A DNA stretch of 64,000 bases. Source: Bacillus sp. P14.5. GTDB taxonomy: Bacteria > Bacillota > Bacilli > Bacillales > Bacillaceae_B. Shown piece after piece: positions 46,294 through 54,903 of this stretch. The notes below the pieces were generated by a model, which was not told where the DNA came from, ran no database searches, and worked only from the letters and a program-made list of their open reading frames with translations. A program made the translations under genes and the position numbers. Numbering within the stretch: the stretch's first letter is position 1; each line of letters opens with the position of its first letter. The stretch is from contig NZ_NIJF01000060.1 in NCBI RefSeq assembly GCF_003316765.1, forward strand, positions 1 through 64,000, in the 5' to 3' direction.

Positions 46294-46350
46294 TTTCTTA
46301 CCACCCTTATCAATTTATAAGGAATTATCTTGTTTACATCACCTATTATA

Positions 46351-46366
46351 TACCCCTATAGGTATA
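46351..46366. promoter_or_regulatory. CstR-like operator site 5
   Basis: TACCCCTATAGGTATA upstream of the degenerate rhodanese-cstR operon. Confidence 0.7.
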
Positions 46367-46824
46367 ATGTCAACCTTGTTTCTGCCCATAGTCATAACAC
46401 TCTTTGGATGTTCGGGATAATACTGATGGACTTTTTGCTAATATAGCTAAGCCCTTTATGAAGTATGTTAAAAAAGGTAAACACCCTGCTAGGAAGGGAA
46501 AGCCTTGCGTGAAGAAATGTATTATAAAACAAAACACCCTGCTAAAATAGCATAACACCCTGTGAAGCAAGGTGATTAAGAGGAAAACACCCTGCTAAAT
46601 GGCAGAGCCTCCGTAAAGCATAGTAATAGGAAACTAATGATCCAGGAGTACGGTAAATGCTTCGATTCCAATGCCTAAGTCGTCTCGTTGAGCAATCATA
46701 TTATTTCACTGCCGCAACATTAACACATCAAGATAAGCATTACCAATAACAGTGCCTGCAGAATAGATGAGGATTATAGAAAAGGATGAACCCCTGTGGA
46801 TTCATCCTATAAGTTTCTTCTTTC
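46367..46824. other. Gene-free interval with AACACCCTGCTA repeats
   Basis: About 460 bp without a gene. It has four copies of AACACCCTG[CT][TG]A (46480, 46533, 46554 and 46586) and a terminator at its right end. No leader class recognised. Confidence 0.6.
46782..46810 (-). terminator. Terminator of the DUF302 gene
   Basis: On the minus strand AGGATGAA and TTCATCCT arms followed by TTTTCTAT. Confidence 0.8.
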
Positions 46825-47208
46825 TTAAATGCTATTTTTCATACATCCTATTAGGCGGTCTTCGATATCTTTTGCAAATTCTTTCATCTTTTCATCATTC
46901 AGCATGGAGATAAGTGAAGTTGGCTTAGGCATGCCAATCTTTGTTTCTCCATTTTCTTCATAGACGACCATTTTACATGGAAGAAAGTAGCCGGCCATCG
47001 TATTTTCGTTCAGTACTCTTTGAGCTTCTTTTGGATTGCAGACTTCCAGGACTTTAAACTCTTTTTCAAACTCTAGTCCTTTTTCCTGGAGCTTCTCCTT
47101 AATATCAAAGGTCCAGAGCACCCCGAATTGTTCTTCCTTCAGGCTGGTTTCAAGGCTTTGGACTGCCTCATCGATGGTTTTCTGGGTTGAAAGGGTATAA
47201 TCAAACAT
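46825..47208 (-). CDS. DUF302 domain protein
   Basis: 127 aa from ATG 47208 (GAGGAGAG upstream); the long upstream extension is the shadow of the neighbouring gene. MFDYTLSTQKTIDEAVQSLE and YFLPCKMVVYEENG are the DUF302 signature. The family is often found beside rhodaneses and persulfide dioxygenases, and here it follows the rhodanese-MBL gene by 37 nt. Function unknown. Confidence 0.9.
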   Translation of the reverse strand: MFDYTLSTQKTIDEAVQSLETSLKEEQFGVLWTFDIKEKLQEKGLEFEKEFKVLEVCNPKEAQRVLNENTMAGYFLPCKMVVYEENGETKIGMPKPTSLISMLNDEKMKEFAKDIEDRLIGCMKNSI

Positions 47209-47245
47209 GTATATTCTCTCCTCTTTATTGGAATTTGACCAGTCT

Positions 47246-48373
47246 TTATCTGACTGCACAGCGGTTAGGCCCTGTTTCCATAATGGTCTGTTTTTCTTCG
47301 TCGGGACTTTCTTTCCCCATATTGGTTTTACGGATCTCTTCATAAGAGTTAGGCTGCGGCGGGAGGTTTTCAGATACCGTTTTCCTGAATTCTTCCTCAC
47401 TTTCTATATTAAGTCCATGGTTTTCCTGATAGAGGGTACCGAGCTTTTTAGAAATGCTTCCATCGTCATTCATCTCATTGACTCCAGTATAATGCGCAGG
47501 CAGAACAATTAAATCATCAGCAAGGTTTTTATAGCGGCGGTAAAGGGTTGTACGCAAATCTTCAACCCAATCTTCCGCTTTTCCTGCCAAGTCAGGCCGG
47601 CCGATCGAATCGATGAAAAGGATATCCCCTGTCAATAAATAGTGGTCATCGATGATGAATGAAGTACTTCCGATGGTATGCCCCGGCGAGTATAAAGCTT
47701 CAATGATTGAATATCCCACCTCATATCGGTCTCCGTCTTTGACCGCCTTATAAGAAAACTGCACTTCTTCTGCATCTTCCTGGGGCAGATAGTACTCCGC
47801 TTTGTTATTTTCAGCGAGCTCTCTCCCTCCTGAGATATGATCGGCATGTAAGTGGGTATCAAGCACACGGGTCAATTTGACATCATTTTCACTCAACACT
47901 TTTCTATATGGTTCAGTAATCCGGGCAGCATCGATGATAGCCGCTTCCCCATTGGATTGAATTAAGTACGACAAGCACCCTTTGCCGATCCGTACAAACT
48001 GATGTAGTGTTCCTCCCTCCTTCAGGTCTGCGATCTTAATTGGCTCCAGATGTTCGCTCCAGGCACTCATTCCTCCTTCAATTGAGATAACATCTGTGTA
48101 TCCTGCATCTGCAATTTCCTTCGCTGCCTTAACAGAGGAATTCCCCTTTGCACAGATCACATGAATTTCCTGAGACTTAGGCAGCTTATCGAGGAATGGA
48201 TCAATGCCTTTTTCTTTGATTTCTGAGAAAGGTGCATTGATAATATCCACCTTTCTTCCTTCTACCTTCCAATCATCAAAAGCATCGGTGTCTCTAACAT
48301 CAACGATAAAAACTCTTTCTTTGCTTATAACTTTATGTGCTAATTCTTTAGCTGATATGTTCTTTACAGTCAT
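47246..48373 (-). CDS. Rhodanese-MBL fusion, persulfide dioxygenase-like, paralogue 2
   Basis: 375 aa from ATG 48373 (AAAGGAGG upstream). Same domain order as the 42232-43359 protein: rhodanese (FIVDVRDTDAFDDWKVEG; VICAKGNSS), then MBL ([48 protein letters not shown]), and the shared C-terminal GPNRCAVR. Operator site 6 is upstream. It leads a two-gene unit with the DUF302 gene. Confidence 0.92.
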   Translation of the reverse strand: MTVKNISAKELAHKVISKERVFIVDVRDTDAFDDWKVEGRKVDIINAPFSEIKEKGIDPFLDKLPKSQEIHVICAKGNSSVKAAKEIADAGYTDVISIEGGMSAWSEHLEPIKIADLKEGGTLHQFVRIGKGCLSYLIQSNGEAAIIDAARITEPYRKVLSENDVKLTRVLDTHLHADHISGGRELAENNKAEYYLPQEDAEEVQFSYKAVKDGDRYEVGYSIIEALYSPGHTIGSTSFIIDDHYLLTGDILFIDSIGRPDLAGKAEDWVEDLRTTLYRRYKNLADDLIVLPAHYTGVNEMNDDGSISKKLGTLYQENHGLNIESEEEFRKTVSENLPPQPNSYEEIRKTNMGKESPDEEKQTIMETGPNRCAVR

Positions 48374-48411
48374 TAATGTGCCTCCTTTTGTTAAGTCCTT
48401 CAATATTCCCT

Positions 48412-48426
48412 TACCCCTATCGGTAT
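48412..48426. promoter_or_regulatory. CstR-like operator site 6
   Basis: TACCCCTATCGGTAT upstream of the second rhodanese-MBL gene. Confidence 0.65.
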
Positions 48427-48733
48427 TATTTACACTTCTTTTTTAAAAGTTTAAGTCTGCTTATATTGTGTATTGGTTAGGGGTCCTATTCTTGTCGGTT
48501 CTTCTAAAATGATAAGGTTGCTGCCTTGCCATATATCTCAGTCAAACACCATCTTTATGGAGCAATATTGAAAAAATGGACACTATTATATGTGTAAAAA
48601 GATATGGTTTCAAAGGGTAGACCTTAGATGGCGGGTGGAAGATTTGATCTGCTGTAAAGGCAATTATCGCTATCCTTACCAAAAAGCTTTCTGGAAGAGA
48701 ACACCTCTTTTTGTTCTTCTGCTAATTCCTTAC

Positions 48734-48768
48734 ATGAAAAAAAGCGAAAGAAGCCTTTCGCTTTTTAA
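48734..48768 (-). terminator. Terminator of the interrupted oxidoreductase gene
   Basis: AAAGCGAAAG and CTTTCGCTTT arms with T tails on both strands, just after the distal (original) stop at 48776. Confidence 0.85.
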
Positions 48769-48775
48769 CCTCTTA

Positions 48776-49717
48776 TTATTCTTTTACAGTGATGACTATT
48801 TTTCCACGGGCATGATGAGTTTCACTTAAAGCATGCGCTTCCTGAAGTCCCTCTGCACTAAAAGGAAATCTTTTTCCAATTACAGGTTTTAAATTACCTG
48901 AAGAGTAAGCGTCCGCCAGCTTCTGTAATTACTCCCCATTAGGATCGAGCCAGACAAAGCCGGCATTAACTTTCGCTTTCTTTGCTTCTTCTTCATCAGG
49001 GGGTGAGACAATGGAAACCAGTTTACCGTTTTCTTTCAGCACCAGGTAACTGTTTGACTGGACTTCGCCGCCAATAGAATCCAATACAAGGTCTACGTCT
49101 GACAAAACTTCACTAAACTCTTCCTCTTTATAGTTGATTATACGATCTGCGCCAAGTGATGTGAGAAAATCAATATTCTTTTCGCTGGCTGTCGTAATGA
49201 CCTCTGCTCCAAAACTTTTTGCAATTTGGATAGCAAATATCCCTACACCACCGGCTCCAGCATGAATGAGCACTTTATCTCCCTGTTGAATTTTCCCGGA
49301 ATCTACAAGGCATTGCCAAGCTGTCAGTCCTGCAAGCGGGATTGACGCTGCTTCCTCGAAGCTCATCTCTTCAAGCATTTTAGCCAGAAGATGGGAATCG
49401 ACTGCTGTATATTCCGCATAGGTGCCTCTGTTAGTGGTTGCGGGCCTTGCGAAAACACGGTCTCCCTTTTTGAAACCAGACACATTTTTCCCGGTTTCCG
49501 CTATAATTCCTGCTGCGTCCCATCCAAGAATAATGGGGAACTTAAAGGGCAGCATTTCTTTCAAATATCCTTCTCTCAGTTTCCAATCGATTGGGTTAAT
49601 TGATGTGGCGTGGATTTCCACCAGTACCTGGTCATCTCCTATAGCTGGAACTTCCAACTCTCTTTCTTGCAGGACCTCTTTCCCGCCGTATTGATCTATT
49701 ACGATAGCTTTCATCAT
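48776..49717 (-). pseudogene. NADP-dependent MDR oxidoreductase with premature in-frame TAA
   Basis: Quinone-oxidoreductase-like medium-chain dehydrogenase: SINPIDWKLREGYL, GWDAAGIIAETG, VLIHAGAGGVGIFAIQIAK (NADP loop). After WLDPNGE an in-frame TAA at 48929-48931 stops translation at 262 aa. The same frame continues for 50 more sensible codons (LQKLADAYSSGNLKPVIGKR through HHARGKIVITVKE) to a natural TAA and the terminator. A single CAA-to-TAA change explains it. The truncated form lacks the last strands of the domain; activity is doubtful. Confidence 0.85.
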
Positions 49718-49847
49718 GCAGCCTCCTTATATGCCCGTTATTTATTTGATACTGTAGCTTTCCTCAATTAGTTACTATTCAATCATAAGTGATAGAGAAC
49801 TATTCCAATTCCACCTACTTACACAATGAAAATAAGGGATGCTCACA

Positions 49848-51020
49848 TCATAGTCTTACTTGCTTTACCAGCTTTTTTAAATTTTGATTGAGCTGCTTTC
49901 TTATCTTTGGAAACTCGTTTTCATTAACATCGACCTGCTCACTTAATCGATTTGTTTCATTCAGCCAGTCTCGCAGGTCAATGATATCTCCGTACTCTTT
50001 TTGGAATTTTTTATAGTGCTTAGCTTTCTTTGAGTAGTCTTTTGTCTCAATAAGATCGAGGAAACTGTAGATATATCTCAGCTTTTTCGCCTTTTTTCGG
50101 ACACTGTGAAGTGCATTCAGCCCTTTATCCGACTTTTTATCTTTAATTCCCTTATATTCTTTCACCCGCTCATTAAAATCCTCTTCATATTGACTGGCAG
50201 CTGTCTCTGTATCCAGCCTGATGATATAATCCTCTAATTCATCCCGTAAAAAGGCTTCCCACAATAGTATAAATTCATCATCAATTATTTTGGGCAGTTG
50301 CTGCTGCAATTTCTTGCGGTGTTTTTCTCTTTCTACTATGGCTTCTTGGGCGAAGTTTTTGTAAACATCCATGTATTGGCCGGTTTCGGCTTCTTTTTCA
50401 AATGCCTCAATGAATACATCGTCCTCTCTTACTTCTCCTAAGAAATCGTGTGCTTCTTTCAAACGTTTATTTAATGGATGCTCCTTTTTCATTCCAATGA
50501 ATCTAAGAAGTGTACGCAGTCTTCGCCCTTTCGTTCTTGCTTTGTGGACGTTTTCTGAACCTGCCGAGGTAATGGCTGCTTCACAGTATCCCTTGTACTT
50601 TTTAAAGAGTTTATCAAGGACTATGGACCACTTTTCAAATACAGCTTTGGTCCCGGTTTTAATACAGTCCTCACAAACAAGTGTTTTCTTTACTGAAAGA
50701 AGTGCCTGGTTGCTGCCGCATATGACACAGGAGGGTGCACTCCCTTGCAGAACGCCCTCTTCCCCTTGCAGGTAAAGACCGACTACTGTGCCGGTCTCCC
50801 ATTCCAGTTTCTTCAAATATTCAGGAGGAAGGGCCAGGCGTCCGCTTTCATCAAGGGGCACCTTCTTGCCTCGCCCTGTACTTCCGAACTTTATTAAGTG
50901 ACTCTTATTATCAATTCTCATAACCAAGTAATCTTCAAGATTCAAAGCTTTTCTTACATCAACAGGGAAAACGATCCGTCCCATGTCGTCAATAGTTCTG
51001 GTGACTGATATAATATTCAT
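49848..51020 (-). CDS. AbrB/SpoVT-like DNA-binding domain fused to zinc knuckle and CHAD domain
   Basis: 390 aa from ATG 51020. Residues 1-90 have an AbrB-type swapped-hairpin half (TRTIDDMGRIVFPVDVRKALN, then a second DESGRLALPPEYLKKL). Next is a CxxC...CxxC pair (CVICGS, CEDCIK), and from about 140 on a helical CHAD domain with conserved basic/His residues (VHKARTKGRRLRTLLRF; LHSVRKKAKKLRYIYSF). CHAD domains bind polyphosphate. The combination suggests a regulator that couples polyphosphate to transcription, which is inference. Monocistronic. Confidence 0.82.
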   Translation of the reverse strand: MNIISVTRTIDDMGRIVFPVDVRKALNLEDYLVMRIDNKSHLIKFGSTGRGKKVPLDESGRLALPPEYLKKLEWETGTVVGLYLQGEEGVLQGSAPSCVICGSNQALLSVKKTLVCEDCIKTGTKAVFEKWSIVLDKLFKKYKGYCEAAITSAGSENVHKARTKGRRLRTLLRFIGMKKEHPLNKRLKEAHDFLGEVREDDVFIEAFEKEAETGQYMDVYKNFAQEAIVEREKHRKKLQQQLPKIIDDEFILLWEAFLRDELEDYIIRLDTETAASQYEEDFNERVKEYKGIKDKKSDKGLNALHSVRKKAKKLRYIYSFLDLIETKDYSKKAKHYKKFQKEYGDIIDLRDWLNETNRLSEQVDVNENEFPKIRKQLNQNLKKLVKQVRL

Positions 51021-51299
51021 TATCAGACTTCCCTTCTTGTACGTGATACAAATCCTTTCCCTATAGTCCAATATAAAAAACTAACATTATTTCAGGCCTT
51101 ATCCATTTCTTGAGTGTAGATGATTCCTTTTGCGCTCCTAATGTTTAACCACGAATTATTTTAAAACTTCTGCTTTTGACAAAAAAGCATTCCAGCCGAT
51201 TGTCTCGGCTGAAATGCTTTATTTAAGTCAATTGAAATCCTTCTATTCATCCACCCCGGTTTATTCGAGCTTTCTGGACTACAAGAAAATTATTCTATT

Positions 51300-52016
51300 T
51301 CAGCTTAATAGTGACGTCGAAAGCTTCTTCTCTTCATTTGCCCACTTCTCAATATTACGGTAGATTTCCTCGCTGAGTACTTTATAACCGGCTGCAGTTA
51401 AATGAATGCCATCGTCACTAATGTAGTCAACCAGGTTTCCAGCTTTTTTGAGTGCAGACCTGACATCTACTTTAAGAGTGCTGCATTCCTCTGCCAGTTT
51501 GTTTAAATTCCGGTTGTAGAGGCCATGCCAATAGTCGATGCCGCCGACTTCACTGATCCAGTGGCTGATGGAAGGGCTGTACCTGCCTGAAATATTTTTA
51601 TAATACCTGACAGGATCCAAAGGCGGGAGAGTCGCGATCACGGGAGTAATTCCATGCTCCTTAAGATTCGTGATGATGCTCTTTATATTATCTATGTATT
51701 GATTCATCGGTACAATCGCTTTATGTTCTTCCCAAGGCTTTTCGGCAACTTCATTCCATTTGAAGTTACAGTCATTTCCCCCGATTTCAATGATCACATA
51801 TTGAGGATTTTCATTGATTACGTCCTTTTCGAGTCGTTCCAAGAGATGGTGGGAATTATCATTAAATACACCTTTATTAATGACAGATACTTCTTTATTG
51901 TTTTCGGAAAATAATTGTTGAAGGGCATTAGGGTAATTTTCTTTCAAGATACGAAGCCTGCCTTTTACAAAGGAAACCCCGCGTGTCAAGCTGTCACCAA
52001 AGCAAACGATTTTCAT
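51300..52016 (-). CDS. SGNH/GDSL-family hydrolase
   Basis: 238 aa from ATG 52016. Block I FGDSLTRG with the catalytic Ser, block III IIEIGGNDCNF and block V DGIHLTAAGY with the Asp-His pair. No signal peptide, so an intracellular esterase or deacetylase. Substrate unknown. Confidence 0.9.
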   Translation of the reverse strand: MKIVCFGDSLTRGVSFVKGRLRILKENYPNALQQLFSENNKEVSVINKGVFNDNSHHLLERLEKDVINENPQYVIIEIGGNDCNFKWNEVAEKPWEEHKAIVPMNQYIDNIKSIITNLKEHGITPVIATLPPLDPVRYYKNISGRYSPSISHWISEVGGIDYWHGLYNRNLNKLAEECSTLKVDVRSALKKAGNLVDYISDDGIHLTAAGYKVLSEEIYRNIEKWANEEKKLSTSLLS

Positions 52017-52168
52017 TATTGACACCCTCTTATACTAGTAAAATAAGTTTTTATTATTTTACCATAAATTATCAGGATGTCTTTAAATATTGCTCAGGAA
52101 AGGCAGCCTATTATAAGTAAAACTTGGTATGCTTTTGAAAAGTATTCTTCTGCAAAGTCTAAGGCCTT

Positions 52169-52522
52169 TTAACACTGACAGATCATTAAGTTGTTGCCAT
52201 CTGGGTCTTGGAAGGTAAAGTAATGCTCATGCTGGATTTCTGATTCCAGTTTAACACCTTTTTCCTTCATGTATTGGTAGGCTTCAACGATATTTTCCGT
52301 ATTAATATGAAAGGGTGAAATTTTATAGGTGTTCTCCCTGGAATAGATTTTGCTGTCCAATATAATATCTGTACCTTCCATCGGCAAGGTGTAAAGGTGT
52401 CCAAACATTAAATCGCCATCAGCGGGAAATCCAAAAATGTCACAATACCAATCACGTGCTTTTTCTATATCACTTACAGGGATGAAAATTACCCCGATTT
52501 TTCTCGTCAGCGGGTTTTTCAA
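52169..52522 (-). CDS. VOC-family protein
   Basis: 117-aa glyoxalase/bleomycin-resistance fold. VIFIPVSDIEKARDWYCDIFGFP and EHYFTFQDPDGNNLMICQC are the two halves of the module, with conserved Glu/His-type positions. Unlike the 31263 gene this frame is intact. Good binding site upstream (GAGGAATG). Substrate unknown. Confidence 0.86.
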   Translation of the reverse strand: MKNPLTRKIGVIFIPVSDIEKARDWYCDIFGFPADGDLMFGHLYTLPMEGTDIILDSKIYSRENTYKISPFHINTENIVEAYQYMKEKGVKLESEIQHEHYFTFQDPDGNNLMICQC

Positions 52523-52621
52523 AATACATTCCTCCTCACTTTACTCCTACCGTCTCTATTCGCCAGTCACAGCTATTTTCCTCCAGAGATTTATACTGGA
52601 AGTTCTTTAGTTTTTGTAATA

Positions 52622-52648
52622 AAAAACCCGGGCAGCACCCGGGTATAG
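52622..52648 (-). terminator. Terminator of the 52654 gene
   Basis: ACCCGGG and CCCGGGT arms; on the minus strand TTTTTTA follows. Confidence 0.85.
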
Positions 52649-52653
52649 GAGAG

Positions 52654-52944
52654 TCAGCGTTTATTGAATTTATTGTCCGGTGCTATTTCATTGGCAAATT
52701 CAGCCATTGCCTGCTGGAGCATACTCATATTCCTGTTCTTCATGAGCCCTCCCTGAACTATGCCGGATGAGTGGGTATTCGTCCGTCTGCGATTCAAGCC
52801 ATACGCAGCTGCACTCATTCCGAGGCTGAGAATGGAGCTCCACATCATTCTTCTGTTCATACCTTTTCTTCGGCCAAACAAATTCATAAAGGAAGATCTC
52901 CTGCGGCTGAAAAGCCTTGACAACAAATTATTCAAACGAAACAC
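52654..52944 (-). CDS. Small DUF3918-like protein
   Basis: About 96 aa with an Arg-rich N-terminus (LSRLFSRRRSS), a weakly hydrophobic WSSILSLGMSAAAYGLNRRR segment typical of the YrzQ/DUF3918 family, and an acidic tail. The start is uncertain: a GTG at 52944 lies within the GAAGAGGTG binding site, and a TTG at 52935 has better spacing. Function unknown. Confidence 0.65.
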   Translation of the reverse strand: MFRLNNLLSRLFSRRRSSFMNLFGRRKGMNRRMMWSSILSLGMSAAAYGLNRRRTNTHSSGIVQGGLMKNRNMSMLQQAMAEFANEIAPDNKFNKR

Positions 52945-53067
52945 CTCTTCGTATAGAATGGGAAAGAACCAATGGCTCTTTCCAGGATTAGTATCCTCGT
53001 ATCACAGAAGGCATATAGCTGGAAAATTTTTTCGGTTTTTAAAATATACTTCCAGTGCCTTTATAAT

Positions 53068-53284
53068 CTAGTCTTCTTGCTCAAGAGGAATACGATAGTG
53101 GTCACATTCCAATGATGTTTCGAATAAATCGATTCCATCGTTTCTTTAAAATATCATCCGCACAGGAAAGCTTACCGCTCTGATTAAAAAGCATTTTATT
53201 GCCAACGAAGTCCTCCTTAACAAATACTGGATAGCTGTCTTGTTGAACATTTACCTGCTCTTGATTATAGTGACAAAACCGCAA
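53068..53284 (-). pseudogene. Short hypothetical gene, probably frame-disrupted
   Basis: A 60-codon frame (RFCHYNQEQVNVQQDSYPVF through SCADDILKK) is protein-like but ends abruptly at 53102. One base fewer near the AAAGAAACG at about 53145 continues as NDGIDLFETSLECDHYRIPL to a stop at 53068. The 5' end lacks a well-placed ATG. No family recognised. It may be a remnant. Confidence 0.4.
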
Positions 53285-53407
53285 AATCTTCCATCACCTG
53301 TTCCTATATCTTCTGCTTCCAAGACCTTTTAACCTATGGTGTCCGCGAATGAGGAAGAATATCAATATGCTTAATGATAATGATGACAGACTAAAAAAGG
53401 AAATCGT

Positions 53408-54001
53408 CTATAATTGCAATACTAAATCTGCCTTCTGTTTAGGGGATACAGCCTTCAAGTAAAAATCTTCCGCCTTCCAATACCTGTTGCGGAATTTATC
53501 TGGATTTTTTTGTGTTTGCTCGCTTTCTCTTTGAAATCTTATTTCTTTAGGGCAGTCCAAAAATACCGTAAAATCCAAAAACCCCCTCCATTCCTGTCGC
53601 TGAAGAAATACTCCTTCAACTATAATGACACATTCTTCAGGCAGATAAATCGATTGCTGTGTGTGTGAATCCAAGGTACCATCATAGAAGTGGAGGTTCA
53701 ATGTTTTTGAAAAATGAAGTTTTTTAAAGAAATTCTGCCGGATTGAGTGCAGATCCCATTGCAGAAAGTAATACTCAAACCACTCATCGCGACCGGTATT
53801 ATACCTTTTCTTTTTCTCGACGATATGATCATCGATATGGAAAACGGTGTGGGGTATATTCTCTTTCTCCAGCTCTTGGCAAAGGTTTTCGGTTAAAGTC
53901 GTTTTGCCAGACCTGCTCAGTCCGTCGATAGCAAGTATGAAGCGTTTTGCATTTTTATTTTCTTTGACCGCTTTTATCAGCTGTTGAAGATGATCTTCCA
54001 A
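53408..54001 (-). CDS. P-loop kinase, uridine kinase-like
   Basis: 197 aa. Walker A is IDGLSRSGKTTL, a FHIDDHIVEKKKRY segment corresponds to the substrate-binding part of uridine/pantothenate kinase-like proteins, and CVIIVEGVFLQRQEWRG resembles Walker B. It probably phosphorylates a small alcohol or nucleoside. Monocistronic. Specific substrate unknown. Confidence 0.82.
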   Translation of the reverse strand: MEDHLQQLIKAVKENKNAKRFILAIDGLSRSGKTTLTENLCQELEKENIPHTVFHIDDHIVEKKKRYNTGRDEWFEYYFLQWDLHSIRQNFFKKLHFSKTLNLHFYDGTLDSHTQQSIYLPEECVIIVEGVFLQRQEWRGFLDFTVFLDCPKEIRFQRESEQTQKNPDKFRNRYWKAEDFYLKAVSPKQKADLVLQL

Positions 54002-54205
54002 CCTATCTCCCTCCTCAGTTTCTGGATATTTTCAAGGTTATATCACAAAATAAAATGATTATTCCGCTTTTTCGGAAATTTAAGAAGCTCCTCCGAAAAT
54101 TATTCGGAGTTACCTCACTAATCGAATGTTCTGTTGTGCTGCAGTACAACTTGTTTGCACTGTTTTCTTGGAACCGTTATCCTGTTTAGAAAGGTGGTGG
54201 TACAA

Positions 54206-54676
54206 ATGGGGAAACCAGAAGAATTGACTGAAATAACTATTATTCAAAAGGACACACCAAATAAGATTCGAGAAGCTTATATAGGTGAGTTCGAGGAACC
54301 TGTTGTATTTGGTGTACACGGAGGAGTCAAAAAGTTTTATGGCGTGGAACCCGAAGTGGAGTATCCATCCACTCTGGATCACATTGTTGCCGCAGCAGGC
54401 GGCTGACTGGTCGGGACCTTATCAGGCGCGCTGGAGGCGCGTAAAATACCAACGTCACCGGACTTGGTCTCTGCCAAAGTTCAAGGTGTGATTGAAGCTC
54501 CAGAAGGAGTTTTGAAAATCACTGCAATCAACTGCCGATATTATTTAAAAGTGCCGGAAGGAAAACGTGATGCTGCCGAACGGGCATTATCTGTTTTCGA
54601 AAGAGGATGTCCTGTTGCACAGACGCTGAAAGGCGCCATTGATTTTGATCATTCGTGGGAAATTGAAGAGTATTAA
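54206..54676 (+). CDS. OsmC-like selenoprotein (in-frame UGA at residue 67)
   Basis: 156 aa when the UGA at 54404-54406 is read through. The sequence DHIVAAAGG-U-LVGTLSGALEAR places Sec exactly at the peroxidatic Cys of OsmC/Ohr proteins, and the resolving Cys is present in FERGCPVAQTLKGAI. The frame is open on both sides from ATG 54206 (AAGGTGGTGG upstream) to TAA. A hairpin with apical loop UGGAG starts 22 nt after the UGA. OsmC-like proteins are known among bacterial selenoproteins. Likely a thiol-dependent peroxide reductase. Monocistronic. Confidence 0.88.
54426..54442 (+). promoter_or_regulatory. bSECIS element of the OsmC-like selenoprotein
   Basis: GCGCGC, loop UGGAG, GCGCGU: 6-bp stem with a closing G-U pair. 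The loop sequence is identical to the hesB element at 40774-40792. Confidence 0.8.
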
Positions 54677-54721
54677 AAGCACATATTCCGTAGTCTTGGT
54701 TTTAATTAAGAAAATCAAAAA

Positions 54722-54757
54722 GAAAACGCCTATCTCACTTGGATGATAGGCGTTTTT
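54722..54757 (+). terminator. Terminator of the osmC-like gene
   Basis: AAAACGCCTATC and GATAGGCGTTTTT arms. Confidence 0.9.
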
Positions 54758-54903
54758 GATTTGCAGCTTTACATGTGAGTCTGTTTGAAGCCCCTCTTTT
54801 AAATGCAGTCTGTCTTATGCATTAAAAGTTTGCAATTAATTCGGCATCTTATCAATGAATAAACCAGATTACATTAGAAATTCTTGTCCATTTTTGTTGA
54901 AGT

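Noticed and set aside
46825..47400. Longer start for the DUF302 gene
   Set aside because: The extra 64 residues are the reverse-frame shadow of the rhodanese-MBL gene; ATG 47208 has GAGGAGAG upstream.
48590..48829. 79-codon rightward ORF before the oxidoreductase terminator
   Set aside because: No ribosome binding site, runs through a terminator stem, and lies antisense to the 3' end of the interrupted gene.
48929..48931. Premature stop in the oxidoreductase read as a Sec codon
   Set aside because: The codon is TAA, not TGA, and no Cys is expected at that position.
52760..53071. 103-codon rightward ORF
   Set aside because: It opposes the DUF3918-like gene and its promoter region, with no ribosome binding site.
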